A stretch of DNA of 18,278 bases from Promethearchaeota archaeon (GTDB taxonomy: Archaea > Asgardarchaeota > Lokiarchaeia > Sigynarchaeales > SOKP01): the NCBI GenBank assembly GCA_030605085.1, contig JAUWBH010000117.1:1-18278 (forward strand), written 5' to 3'. The position numbers were made by a program, and so were the translations under genes. The notes under the pieces were generated by a model. The model did not search any database. It had not been told where the DNA came from and was given only the letters and a program-made list of their open reading frames with translations. This document shows, piece after piece, positions 6,546-14,446 of this stretch (position 1 is the first letter of the stretch; every line of letters starts with the position of its first letter).

Positions 6546-7613
6546 TTAGTTAGAGATATTTTTTTTAGCTTCGTATATAGCTTTCCCTAACTCAAGCACT
6601 CTTTCAAAGGGCTCTTCTCCGTCCTCTCTTAAATGTAAAGTTATAGCCTCTTCTGGACAGACACCAGCACATAAACCACACCCGAGACACAAATCTCTAT
6701 TAACAGTAGCAACATCATCTAAAGTTATTGCTTCGACAGGACAACGTTCGACGCAATTTCCACATCCTACACATAATTCTTGGTCAATTATCGATTCAAA
6801 CAAAGCATTAAGGTACATGTGTTTATCGTAGCCCTTTTTTGTTATTCCTTTCATGGAAGCACAGCAGCAGGGGCAACAATTACAAATATTTGATAAATGT
6901 TTAGAATTCACTCCGGCATGAACTAATCCTGCCTTATCAGTTTTTTCTATAACCTTTATGCATTCTTCCGGAGTAATTTCTCGTGCCACGCCATTTTCGA
7001 TGTAATATTCTGCTGCTGCTCCGAAGGCCAAGCATGTTTCCTCCATCGGATACTCACATCCCTCACCGAGTAATCGGGATTCTTTTCGGCAAATGCAATC
7101 ATAAACTGCGATTTTTCTAGCATTTTTAATGCTTTCCTTGAGTTTATGGTATGGATAAAGTACAGTATTAGCTTCTATTGATTCATCAACAGGAAGGACC
7201 TTAAATCCAGGTACATTGCTAGCTCCCATCTCGTCCACCATAACTAAATCAAAATACTCCTTGAACATCTTTGCTAGATCCTTATCGATTTTATTTACAG
7301 AATATTCATACAATCCAATCATATAGGGTGCTGAATTATAAAACGTTTTGCCTTCCCTTCGAACTCTAAATATTAATCCCTTTTTTGACATCGACTCCAA
7401 CTTTTCTTCCATTTCTTTCTTGTCCATTTTAGTGCGTCTTGCGATTCTGGAGATGGTATCTGGTATTGGATTTATCATTACAGCGATCCTAGCCTCCTCC
7501 TCTGTAAAAAGTCGTTTTAAAATCTCGATTTCAATTCCCGACGATGTTTTAGGAAATCCTATAGGGAAACGATCTAAATGCTCTCTTAATTTTATATAAG
7601 GCTCTTCTGACAT
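6546..7613 (-). CDS. HTH domain / multi-Cys domain / 2x[4Fe-4S] ferredoxin fusion protein
   Basis: A 355-residue iron-sulfur protein. Residues 28-95 look like a winged-helix domain (ARIAVMINPIPDTISRIARRTKMDKKEMEEKLESMSKKGLIF). Residues 100-265 form a middle domain with cysteines at 173 and 175 (CIC), 186, 194 and a cluster at 244-251 (CNCCPCCC), enough for one or more extra clusters. Residues 280-325 carry two classical ferredoxin motifs, CVGCGNCVERCP (281-292) and CLGCGLCAGVCP (309-320). Proteins of this layout are seen in anaerobic archaea and bacteria and are usually annotated only as 4Fe-4S binding proteins; whether they regulate or transfer electrons is open. A TATA-like TATTTATATTTAAA (7631-7644) stands about 25 nt before the ATG, matching a leaderless start. 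The small gene at 6299 follows. Confidence 0.85.
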   Translation of the reverse strand: MSEEPYIKLREHLDRFPIGFPKTSSGIEIEILKRLFTEEEARIAVMINPIPDTISRIARRTKMDKKEMEEKLESMSKKGLIFRVRREGKTFYNSAPYMIGLYEYSVNKIDKDLAKMFKEYFDLVMVDEMGASNVPGFKVLPVDESIEANTVLYPYHKLKESIKNARKIAVYDCICRKESRLLGEGCEYPMEETCLAFGAAAEYYIENGVAREITPEECIKVIEKTDKAGLVHAGVNSKHLSNICNCCPCCCASMKGITKKGYDKHMYLNALFESIIDQELCVGCGNCVERCPVEAITLDDVATVNRDLCLGCGLCAGVCPEEAITLHLREDGEEPFERVLELGKAIYEAKKNISN

Positions 7614-7630
7614 TTAATTTAACCTAAATT

Positions 7631-7644
7631 TATTTATATTTAAA
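7631..7644 (-). promoter_or_regulatory. TATA-like promoter of the ferredoxin-HTH gene
   Basis: An A/T box on the minus strand (TTTAAATATAAATA) is centred about 25 nt before the ATG at 7613. This fits leaderless transcription; no Shine-Dalgarno is visible. Confidence 0.4.
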
Positions 7645-7712
7645 CATACAATTCAATTTATAATAAAGTTTTGGCATAACCATTTATAAAATAATTATAA
7701 AATTATTTTTCA

Positions 7713-8399
7713 TTAATCCGAATGTTCTAAGATTACTTCATTTGTAAGAGTGCCTATATTTTCAATTGTGGCTTCGATTATATCTCCAGGGTGGATGGGA
7801 CCTACCCCACTTGGAGTGCCTGTCGCAATTATATCCCCCGGTTCTAATGTAATATATTTTGAAAGATATTCAATAATTTCTGGAATTTTAAATATCAAAT
7901 ATTTTGTATTAGATGATTGTTTGATCTCTTCGTTTAATTTTAATTCAATTTTAAGATTATGAGGGTCTCCAATTTCTTTATGAGGAACGATTCTTGGACC
8001 AATTGGAGCGAAAGTATCAAAATTTTTTGATCTATACCAAGGAAGATTTGCATTTCTGTCCAAGATTTGCATTGATCGTGCGGTTATGTCAAGAAAGATT
8101 GTATAGCCTAAGATATAATTGTATGCATTTTCGACTTTTACATTTTTACACTGCTCTATTAAAACAAAAGCAAGCTCAATTTCATGATCTACGCGATTTA
8201 CCACACTATTATCATATAAAATTTTTGGATAAATAATAGACTCATCATCTTTAATTAAACAATTAATTGTTTTACAGAAAAAAACAGGCTCACTTGGTAT
8301 TTGAGATTTCATTTCCTTTGCATGTCCTAAATAATTTCGCCCTAAGCAAATTATTTTCGTAGGGAAAATTTCTTTGTCCCCAATTATCGTAGAACTCAC
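7713..8399 (-). CDS. FAH-family hydrolase, FAHD1-like, copy B
   Basis: A 228-residue member of the fumarylacetoacetate hydrolase superfamily, of the small FAHD1 (acylpyruvase / oxaloacetate decarboxylase) size. The lid dyad H26 and E29 (GRNYLGHAKEM), the metal ligands E73 and E75 (DHEIELA) and D104 (LDITAR) are present, as are the C-terminal PGDIIATGTPSGVGP and IHPGDIIEA. It is a close tandem paralogue of the upstream gene. The family Asn before the ligand Asp (ND) is Leu here. The start is GTG, directly abutting the TAA of copy A with no base between. The GGAG in the end of copy A serves as the ribosome site, so translation is probably coupled. The exact substrate is unknown; a 3-acylpyruvate or similar beta-keto acid is the family expectation. 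Confidence 0.85.
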   Translation of the reverse strand: MSSTIIGDKEIFPTKIICLGRNYLGHAKEMKSQIPSEPVFFCKTINCLIKDDESIIYPKILYDNSVVNRVDHEIELAFVLIEQCKNVKVENAYNYILGYTIFLDITARSMQILDRNANLPWYRSKNFDTFAPIGPRIVPHKEIGDPHNLKIELKLNEEIKQSSNTKYLIFKIPEIIEYLSKYITLEPGDIIATGTPSGVGPIHPGDIIEATIENIGTLTNEVILEHSD

Positions 8400-9074
8400 T
8401 TAATCTCCTTCTAAAACAACTTTATTTGTAAGAGTTCCTATTTTTTCAATAGTGGCTTCTATAACATCTCCAGGATTAACGGGACCTATTCCACCGGGTG
8501 TCCCGGTTGCGACAATATCCCCAGATTCCATCGTAAATAAACTTGAAATATATTCCATTATTTCAGGAACTTTAAACAATAAATGTTTTGTATTAGAAGA
8601 CTGCTTAAGTTCTCCATTTACTCTGAGTTCAATTTTGAGATTATGTGGATCTCCAATTTCATCGTGAGGGACGATCTTTGGTCCAATAGGTCCAAAAGTA
8701 TCGAGAGATTTCGACCGAAACCATGGTAATTGTGATACAATATCTTTTGTTTGCATTTTTCTTGCAGTGACATCGTTAAATACGGAATATCCTAAAATGT
8801 GATTGTAAGCTTGGTTTGCTAGCACATCTTTACATTTATCTTTTACGATAAAAGCTAATTCCACTTCGTAATCAACTCTTTTAAGCCTTCGATTATTAAA
8901 CAACAATTTTGGATAGATGATTGGTTCTCCATCACCTATCAAGCAGTTTAACGTTTTAGGAAAAATAACAGGTTCTTTTGGAACGGGTAATTTAGTTTCT
9001 TCAATATGATCCATATAATTAGTGCCAACGCAAATTATTTTTGTCGGATTTATCGTAATATCTCCAATTCTCAT
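8400..9074 (-). CDS. FAH-family hydrolase, FAHD1-like, copy A
   Basis: A 224-residue first gene of a two-gene operon, the same length as human FAHD1. It shows the catalytic lid pair H23 and E26 (GTNYMDHIEE), metal ligands E70 and E72 (DYEVELA) and D101 (FNDVTARKMQ), the substrate segment PWFRSKSLDTFGPIGP (about 117-132), and the C-terminal family signature SGDIVATGTPGGIGP with NPGDVIEA. The family breaks carbon-carbon bonds in beta-keto acids with Mg2+ or Mn2+. Copies A and B are alike throughout, showing a local duplication. The ATG is preceded by GGAGTGAGG. A TATA-like ATTTATATC (9094-9102) lies about 24 nt upstream. Confidence 0.87.
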   Translation of the reverse strand: MRIGDITINPTKIICVGTNYMDHIEETKLPVPKEPVIFPKTLNCLIGDGEPIIYPKLLFNNRRLKRVDYEVELAFIVKDKCKDVLANQAYNHILGYSVFNDVTARKMQTKDIVSQLPWFRSKSLDTFGPIGPKIVPHDEIGDPHNLKIELRVNGELKQSSNTKHLLFKVPEIMEYISSLFTMESGDIVATGTPGGIGPVNPGDVIEATIEKIGTLTNKVVLEGD

Positions 9075-9188
9075 AATTTCCTCACTCCAATTGATATAAA
9101 TAGATCTAATTTCTTATACAATATTTAAGTTCTTAAAATTACAGATAAATATAAAAATTAATGAAACATAATAACTGATTAATTTAAT

Positions 9189-9196
9189 TATATTTA
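9189..9196 (+). promoter_or_regulatory. TATA-like box of thiW
   Basis: TATATTTA about 25 nt before the ATG at 9217 would put the transcription start at or just before that ATG. No thiamine riboswitch signature was seen between 9075 and 9216. Confidence 0.35.
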
Positions 9197-9216
9197 ATTC
9201 GAAGTTTGTGAAAAGG

Positions 9217-9795
9217 ATGAGTGATGAATTGCCTAATCAAGATGATATTGAAACTGAAAAAGAGGCGCCTATTCGAAGTACCCTATCAAAAAGAGTGGCT
9301 ACAGCTGGTATTTTTATAGCAGTTGGGTTAGTATTAAGTATCTTGAATCCATTTGCTTATTTACCTACAATAATGGGCGCTAGAATTTTTCCATTTGCTC
9401 ATTTCATAAACGCATTATCTGGTGTTTTAATCGGGTTACCATTTGCGATTATAGTCGCGTTTGGAATTGCTATTTTTAGATATCCATTAGGTTTAGGCTC
9501 AATTCATGCTTTTCATGGAGGTATTTCTGGAGCCGTCGTGGTTGGAATATCAGCACATATCTTACGGAAAAAAAAACCTAAACATGTAGAATTAGCAGCA
9601 TTAACTGAACCAATAGGGACGGTATTTATAGGTGGAACCATTGCTTATCTTATTGTTCCTTTTGGTGGTATCATAGGTTTATTATATTGGTGGGGTCTGT
9701 TTGCTGCAAGTTGTATACCGGGATGTATTCTAGGATATCTAATGTTGAAAACTCTTAGAAAGGCAGGTATTTCCTGGGAAGATTACTTTCCATAG
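9217..9795 (+). CDS. thiW: ThiW-type substrate-binding (S) subunit of an ECF vitamin transporter
   Basis: A membrane S component that captures a vitamin, probably thiamine or a thiazole precursor, and passes it to an ECF energising module (A, A' and T subunits) not present here. After a hydrophilic N-terminus, TLSKRVATAGIFIAVGLVLS starts the first helix. The block GARIFPFAHFINALSGVLIGLPFAIIVAFGIAIFRYPLGLG is the typical ThiW core (the F-P-F/Q-H-x-I-N pattern), followed by SIHAFHGGISGAVVVG and three more hydrophobic stretches, about six helices in all. A GTG at 9208 is an alternative start in frame; the ATG at 9217 fits the TATA spacing better. The stop is TAG, with an in-frame TAA two codons later and a run of nine T. 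Family assignment is by pattern and substrate by family knowledge. Confidence 0.8.
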   Translation: MSDELPNQDDIETEKEAPIRSTLSKRVATAGIFIAVGLVLSILNPFAYLPTIMGARIFPFAHFINALSGVLIGLPFAIIVAFGIAIFRYPLGLGSIHAFHGGISGAVVVGISAHILRKKKPKHVELAALTEPIGTVFIGGTIAYLIVPFGGIIGLLYWWGLFAASCIPGCILGYLMLKTLRKAGISWEDYFP

Positions 9796-9804
9796 CTAAA
9801 TTAA

Positions 9805-9813
9805 TTTTTTTTT
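9805..9813 (+). terminator. Poly-T tract after thiW
   Basis: Nine consecutive T between thiW and the next gene, 10 nt after the stop, suit an archaeal U-tract terminator. The next ATG follows only 9 nt after the tract. Confidence 0.35.
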
Positions 9814-9821
9814 ATATTTTT

Positions 9822-10409
9822 ATGAGATTTAACGAGAATCTAGACTTTAACGATTTTATTGGTCGTAATACCATTCTATATGGAGAAACTAATACAAAAA
9901 AAACCTATTACACCGCAAAATTTGTACAATTTCTCTTGCAAACAAAAAAATTTGACCCGAAAGAAATAAGCATATTAGATTTCGCACCTAAATTGTTCAA
10001 ATATTATGGTATAAAGATCGGAGGTAAAATCGAGGATTTTTATCCGCAAAGCATAAGATGTAATAATGTTACATTTGTTGGGGAAATTATACCACCCCGC
10101 TTAACTGCAAGCAATAAAAAAGACCTTTACGATAACGCGTGTAAAAACTACAAAAAAACATATGAAATCCTTAAAATATTCAGCGATAATCCTACTCCAA
10201 TCCTAATTATTAACGATATATCAATTTATCTTCATATTGGAAGTAAAAATTTTTTATTAGATACAATTAATAAAGCAAACACCTTTTTTGGAAATAGCTA
10301 TTATGGAACTTCTATTAAAAAAAATTTTGCGAAGGTTTTCAGTTTAAAAGAAAAGCGTTCAGTCGAATATATCATAAGCAAATTTGAAAATTCTTATTCC
10401 ACGGGTTAA
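9822..10409 (+). CDS. Hypothetical protein with a degenerate P-loop
   Basis: A 195-residue protein that I do not recognise as a named family. ILYGETNTKKTYYTAKF (18-34) resembles a Walker A motif, but the usual G-K-T is K-K-T. PILIINDISIYL (126-137) resembles a Walker B strand ending in Asp131. This suggests a P-loop NTPase fold with an altered nucleotide site. Other segments (DPKEISILDFAPKLFKYYGIKIGGKI) are alpha/beta in character. There are no membrane segments. The gene lies 43 bp before the ribbon-helix-helix protein gene and might be cotranscribed with it. There is no Shine-Dalgarno. A partner or nucleotide-binding role is only a guess. Confidence 0.65.
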   Translation: MRFNENLDFNDFIGRNTILYGETNTKKTYYTAKFVQFLLQTKKFDPKEISILDFAPKLFKYYGIKIGGKIEDFYPQSIRCNNVTFVGEIIPPRLTASNKKDLYDNACKNYKKTYEILKIFSDNPTPILIINDISIYLHIGSKNFLLDTINKANTFFGNSYYGTSIKKNFAKVFSLKEKRSVEYIISKFENSYSTG

Positions 10410-10452
10410 TATAGGAAAATATCTTATATAATCATAGAAAAAGGTGAAAAAT

Positions 10453-10773
10453 ATGGGAGATAAAATATCAATCGTAATACCTGATGAATTAAAATCAGAA
10501 CTAGATAAATTAAGAAAGCAATCTAAAGAAGATCAATCTTCAATTATTAGGCGATTATTATGGAAAAGTATTGCCCAAGAAAAACTTGAAAATGCCCTTA
10601 AAGATTACATTGATGATAAAATTTCACTAGGAAAAGCAGCAGAAATAGCGGGAATCTCAATATGGCAGATGTTGGACGAACTTAAAAAAAGAAATTTCAC
10701 TCTTAAATACAAAATATCTGAGGCAGAATTAGAAATCGAAAATATTTTGAGAAAATTTAAAAAAATTGAATAA
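10453..10773 (+). CDS. Ribbon-helix-helix / UPF0175 small DNA-binding protein (antitoxin-like)
   Basis: A 106-residue protein. The N-terminal ISIVIPDELKSELDKLRKQSKEDQSSIIRRLLWKSI (5-40) is a CopG-type ribbon-helix-helix. The C-terminal half, IDDKISLGKAAEIAGISIWQMLDELKKRNFTLKYKISEAELE (56-97), matches the UPF0175 helix-turn-helix pattern. UPF0175 proteins often sit beside PIN-type or other toxins as VapB-like antitoxins, but no toxin gene is visible next to it, so it may be an orphan regulator. The ATG at 10453 is chosen over the in-frame GTG at 10444 because AAAGGTGA sits directly before it at good distance. Confidence 0.78.
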   Translation: MGDKISIVIPDELKSELDKLRKQSKEDQSSIIRRLLWKSIAQEKLENALKDYIDDKISLGKAAEIAGISIWQMLDELKKRNFTLKYKISEAELEIENILRKFKKIE

Positions 10774-10779
10774 ATATTA

Positions 10780-10866
10780 CTCTTTAGCCCTCCCTTAATA
10801 ACATCTAAAGATGATATAGATAATGCGTTAGAAATATTTCAAAATACACTATCCCAAATAAATTAA
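10780..10866 (+). pseudogene. 3' remnant of an aminotransferase gene
   Basis: Directly after the UPF0175 gene, 28 codons plus a stop read LFSPPLITSKDDIDNALEIF followed by QNTLSQIN. This closely resembles the extreme C-terminus of class III aminotransferases (pattern R-x-x-PPL-I-T-x-E-x-ID-x-AL-x-I). There is no start codon and nothing upstream of the first residues matches, so it looks like a leftover end after deletion of the rest. The fragment is short, so the assignment could be wrong. Confidence 0.5.
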
Positions 10867-11046
10867 CATTTATTTCAATTCTTTTATTTTTGTTTCGTTG
10901 AAAAAAGAAAACTTATGTTCTAAGATCATTTTATTATATTCATTGGGATTCTAAATTAAAAATATTTTAATAAAAAAATTCAAATGAGATTTACAATAAT
11001 AATTGCTTAAAGTTAACTTATAAAAAAGTTTTGAAAGGATGCAAAC
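10867..11046 (+). promoter_or_regulatory. Upstream region of adenylate kinase copy 1
   Basis: An AT-rich spacer. CTTATAAAA at 11018-11026 is a TATA-like box about 25 nt before the ATG at 11047, and GAAAGGATG immediately upstream could serve as ribosome site. Nothing else was recognised. Confidence 0.35.
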
Positions 11047-11691
11047 ATGAAAAAATTTATCTTATTTGGAGCACCAGGCAGTGGCAAAGGAACTTTTGCC
11101 GGTAGAATAAAGCACATGTTTCCAAATATCATTCATATAAGTACGGGCGATATCTTCAGAGAAAATGTGTCTAATATGACGGAGTTAGGAAAAAAAGCTA
11201 AACTGTTTATGGATAAAGGAGAACTTGTACCTGACAAAATTGTAATAGGGATGGTCCGTAATAGATTGAATCAAGAAGATGTTAAAAAAAATGGATTCAT
11301 TCTCGATGGTTTCCCGCGTACTCCTGCCCAAAACGATGCCTTGGCAGAATTTACACAAATTGACAGAGTCATTTTAATGGAAGTTGAAGAAAGTGTATTA
11401 ATTAAAAGAATATTAGGTCGTTATGCCTGTAAAAATTGTGGATATACATATAACAAATATTTCTTACCCCCTAAGGAAGAAGGAATATGTGACAATTGTA
11501 AAAATCCACTTAAATTTGAATAGAGATCTGACGATACTGAAGAAGCTATAAAAACAAGATTGAAAGCGTATGAAAATAATGCCAAGCCAATTATAGAGCA
11601 TTACGAGAAGAAGGGGATTTTAGCAAGGGTTGATTCTGAAAAAACCCTAGAATTTTCACGCGAAGAAATTAAGGAATTCTTAGGGACTTAA
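11047..11691 (+). pseudogene. adk: Adenylate kinase copy 1, interrupted by an in-frame TAG
   Basis: Adenylate kinase interconverts ATP plus AMP and 2 ADP. The 214-codon frame starts at ATG 11047 and ends TAA 11689-11691. It has the P-loop GAPGSGKGT (8-16), the NMP-binding STGDIFRENV, DGFPRT (87-92) and a zinc-type LID with Cys128, 131, 148 and 151. At codon 159 (11521-11523) there is a TAG. The paralogue at 11779 has CAG (Gln159) in the same context, FVQRTDD versus FE-stop-RSDD. The codons beyond read on cleanly as RSDDTEEAIKTRLKAYENNA and KPIIEHYEKKGIL to a normal end, so the damage is a single C-to-T change or the stop is read through. The first 158 residues hold the catalytic core but lack the last helices and the LID arginine region, so the short product alone is unlikely to work. 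Confidence 0.82.
11521..11523 (+). other. In-frame TAG at a conserved Gln position (adk copy 1)
   Basis: GAA TAG AGA TCT GAC in this copy aligns with GTA CAG AGA ACT GAC in the neighbouring copy (position 159 in both proteins). The change is a single CAG to TAG transition. Confidence 0.85.
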
Positions 11692-11778
11692 TCGATTGTA
11701 TTGGTTTAACATTTTTTTGAATTAATAGATTTTTTTTAGAAAACTTATTCTATTATTTATCGTTTTAGCATGATAGTT

Positions 11779-12423
11779 ATGAAAAAAAATTTAGTTTTAT
11801 TTGGAGCACCAGCCGCAGGTAAAGGTACATTTTCTTCACAAATCAAAAAAATACTTCCAAACATCGTTCATATTAGTACCGGCGATGTATTTAGAGATTA
11901 TTTAAAAGAGAACGATCCTATTGGCTTGGAAGTTAAAGAATTTATGGAGAATGGCATACTAATTCCTGACGAAGTCGTTATTCGTGAAGTCAATAAAATA
12001 TTGGAAACCGACGAGGTTAAAAAATTTGGTTTCGTATGTGACGGTTTCCCTCGCACCCTTCTCCAAATAGAGTTTCTCGAGAAATACGGTGTGAATTTAT
12101 GCCTATTATTAGATGCGGACGAAGAACTCATAAAAAAAAGAGTTTTAGGGAGATATTCGTGTGAAAAATGCAACGCTATATATAACAAATGGTTTTTAAA
12201 ACCTAAAAAAGAGGGTATTTGCGATCAATGCGGAAGTGCGATTGAATTTGTACAGAGAACTGACGATAACGCAGAAACTTTTAAAAAACGGTTAGCGCTC
12301 TACCAAGACTATTCAGGGCCAATTATCGAATATTATAAAAACAAGGGTATTTTGAAAAAGATTGAAACAGATGATACCTTGGAGTTGTCTGAGGACGAGA
12401 TTAAAAATATAATTGAAGTATAA
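11779..12423 (+). CDS. adk: Adenylate kinase copy 2, intact
   Basis: A 214-residue cytoplasmic kinase making 2 ADP from ATP and AMP. It shows the P-loop GAPAAGKGT (9-17), HISTGDVFRDYL (31-42), CDGFPRT (87-93), a zinc-finger LID (YSCEKCNAIYN, GICDQCG; Cys128, 131, 148 and 151), QRTDD (159-163) with the LID arginine, and the C-terminal helix GPIIEYYKNKGILKKIET. Length and order of motifs are those of ordinary long-form adenylate kinases with a zinc LID. The ATG at 11779 is preferred over the in-frame ATG at 11770 because the aligned copy starts MKKF where this one reads MKKN. It lies 78-87 nt after copy 1 and 173 nt before a synthetase that produces AMP, so it probably recycles that AMP. Confidence 0.93.
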   Translation: MKKNLVLFGAPAAGKGTFSSQIKKILPNIVHISTGDVFRDYLKENDPIGLEVKEFMENGILIPDEVVIREVNKILETDEVKKFGFVCDGFPRTLLQIEFLEKYGVNLCLLLDADEELIKKRVLGRYSCEKCNAIYNKWFLKPKKEGICDQCGSAIEFVQRTDDNAETFKKRLALYQDYSGPIIEYYKNKGILKKIETDDTLELSEDEIKNIIEV

Positions 12424-12561
12424 TCTTTATAATTCAATCTTTTTATATTTAAATAGATATTTTTACAGAAAGATAAGATTTTTAATTGGATAAATCCTAA
12501 TTCTTCAATGCAAGTTTTTACATTTACCAAAAAAGTAAATTAAAATTAAAATAAAACGGTA

Positions 12562-12576
12562 TAAATTTAAATATAA
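12562..12576 (+). promoter_or_regulatory. TATA-like box before acyl-CoA synthetase 1
   Basis: TTTAAATATAAAAAA lies about 25-35 nt before the ATG at 12597, and GAAAGGAGTG before the ATG is a strong ribosome site. Either the gene has its own promoter or it is cotranscribed with adenylate kinase; the sequence cannot decide. Confidence 0.35.
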
Positions 12577-12596
12577 AAAAGAAAGGAGTGTAGAAT

Positions 12597-14426
12597 ATGT
12601 TAGAAGAGCCGGGGTCGAAAGAACTGGACCTTATTCCAAATAAAGAGTATAGAAAAAGAAATTTGAGGTTTCTCAGAAAACATAGAAATATTTTAGCAGA
12701 ATCACTAAAAATAAACGAGGAAAACAAAGTTTCATGGGGAACGATTGTAGAAAGGAATGCGCAACAATATCCCGATAATATCGCCATCAAATTTGAAGAT
12801 ATAACGCTTACTTATAAAGAGTTTAATGAATGGGTAAACCGTTATGCCAATTATTTTATTTCTTTAGGCTTGAAAAAAGGGGATGTTGTGGAGTTGATGA
12901 TGACCAATCGACCAGAGTATTTAATGATTGTATATGCTGTTGGTAAAATTGGAGCAATTACTTCCTTAATCAATATTGATCTACGCGAAATGTCCTTAGC
13001 GCATTGTTTAAAACTTACCCCTGGTAAATTTATTATAGTTAGTGAAAATTGTTATGATAGCTTCAATGTCGTTCAATCTGATCTCGATCTATCACAAGAT
13101 CAAATCATGTATTTCTTACCCGACCAAAGTTTGATATCGATTCCAGAGGGTTTTGTTGATCTTTCCCAAGAAGTCAAAAATTTTCCCGTAGACAATCCTT
13201 TAACTACGATTGACGTTAAAACATCTGATATTATTACATATATCTTTACTTCAGGCACAACGGGATTTCCGAAAGCTACTAAGTTTGCTCATGCCGCGTT
13301 GGTGGGTGCTTATCATATATTTGGGCATGTAATAGGGGATTTTACTCCTAACGATACGATGTATGTTTCACTTCCGCTATTTCATTCAAATTCTTTAGCA
13401 ATAGGTTGTGCATCCGCGTTTGCTGGTGGCGCAACTCTAGCTATAGGGCGTAAATTCAGCCCTAGCCGTTTCTGGGATGAGATTCGTAAATATAACGCCA
13501 CAGCCTTTAATTATATCGGAGAAGTATGCCGATACCTAATGAATCAGCCTCCCAAGCCTGATGACTCGAATAATCCCGTAAGAGTAGTTGTTGGTTTAGG
13601 CCTTCGTCCAGAAATATGGACAGATTTTAAAGAACGGTTCAATATCGAAAAAATTGGAGAATTCTACTCGGCAACAGAAGCTGTGGGAGGATTTGGCAAT
13701 ATACTGAATTTTGACCGTACTGTAGGGTGCTGTCTAACTTCTTATGCTATTGTTAAATACGATCACGAGGTAGAAACACCTGTCATGAACAAGGAAGGAT
13801 TTATGGAAAGGGTCAGCCTTGGCGAATCCGGGTTACTATTATTCCAGATTGCTGGTATTGCTAAATTTAGAGGATATACTGATAAAAAGGCAACTGAAGA
13901 GAAAATATTTCGTAATGTTTTTAAAGAAGGGGATGTCTGGTTTAATACAGGAGATTTAATGAGAGATATTGGGAATAAGCATGCCCAATTTGTAGATCGC
14001 CTTGGAGATACATTTCGTTGGAAGGGGCATAATGTATCTACTACGGAAGTAGAAAAAATTCTTAATATTTTTGAACAGGTTTGGTTATCAACTATCTATG
14101 GTGTCCAGATACAAGGTACTGACGGACGGGCTGGGATGACCGCCATTGTACCAAGCTCCTCTGTCGAAGATTTTGATTTAAGAGGCCTGACTGAACATTT
14201 AATACAAAACCTTCCTCCTTACGGTGTTCCAATTTTTCTCAGATTTAAATCGATATTGGCAACCACAGCAACCTTTAAGCTTAAAAAAGTAAAACTAAAA
14301 GAAGAGGGCTTCGACTTAGAGAAAGTTGAGGATCCCCTATATATTATGTTACCACATAAATCAGAATACGTACCCTTGACAGAGGAAATCTATGAAAATA
14401 TACAAAATGGACAATATAAATTTTAA
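12597..14426 (+). CDS. FATP-type long-chain acyl-CoA synthetase 1, intact
   Basis: A 609-residue AMP-forming ligase that adenylates a carboxylic acid and transfers it to CoA, releasing AMP and PPi. The AMP-binding P-loop is YIFTSGTTGFPKATK (215-229). It is followed by LPLFHSNSLAIG, the A5-type motif EFYSATEAVGGFGN, WFNTGDLMRD, and the hallmark of fatty acid transport protein / very-long-chain synthetases, DRLGDTFRWKGHNVSTTEVE. The C-terminal FKLKKVKLKEEGFDLEKVEDPLY is also FATP-like. No signal peptide or clear transmembrane anchor is seen, whereas animal FATPs have one. A strong GAAAGGAGTG precedes the ATG. It probably feeds beta-oxidation or lipid synthesis with fatty acyl-CoA; chain length cannot be told. 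Confidence 0.9.
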   Translation: MLEEPGSKELDLIPNKEYRKRNLRFLRKHRNILAESLKINEENKVSWGTIVERNAQQYPDNIAIKFEDITLTYKEFNEWVNRYANYFISLGLKKGDVVELMMTNRPEYLMIVYAVGKIGAITSLINIDLREMSLAHCLKLTPGKFIIVSENCYDSFNVVQSDLDLSQDQIMYFLPDQSLISIPEGFVDLSQEVKNFPVDNPLTTIDVKTSDIITYIFTSGTTGFPKATKFAHAALVGAYHIFGHVIGDFTPNDTMYVSLPLFHSNSLAIGCASAFAGGATLAIGRKFSPSRFWDEIRKYNATAFNYIGEVCRYLMNQPPKPDDSNNPVRVVVGLGLRPEIWTDFKERFNIEKIGEFYSATEAVGGFGNILNFDRTVGCCLTSYAIVKYDHEVETPVMNKEGFMERVSLGESGLLLFQIAGIAKFRGYTDKKATEEKIFRNVFKEGDVWFNTGDLMRDIGNKHAQFVDRLGDTFRWKGHNVSTTEVEKILNIFEQVWLSTIYGVQIQGTDGRAGMTAIVPSSSVEDFDLRGLTEHLIQNLPPYGVPIFLRFKSILATTATFKLKKVKLKEEGFDLEKVEDPLYIMLPHKSEYVPLTEEIYENIQNGQYKF

Positions 14427-14446
14427 AATAACATAATAATATTATA

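Noticed and set aside
9075..9216. TPP (thiamine) riboswitch before thiW
   Set aside because: No CUGAGA core or matching stems are visible, and the spacing suggests a leaderless or very short leader transcript.
10453..10866. Toxin gene paired with the UPF0175/ribbon-helix-helix protein
   Set aside because: The sequence just downstream resembles an aminotransferase tail rather than a PIN or other toxin, and the gene upstream is not toxin-like in any way I recognise.
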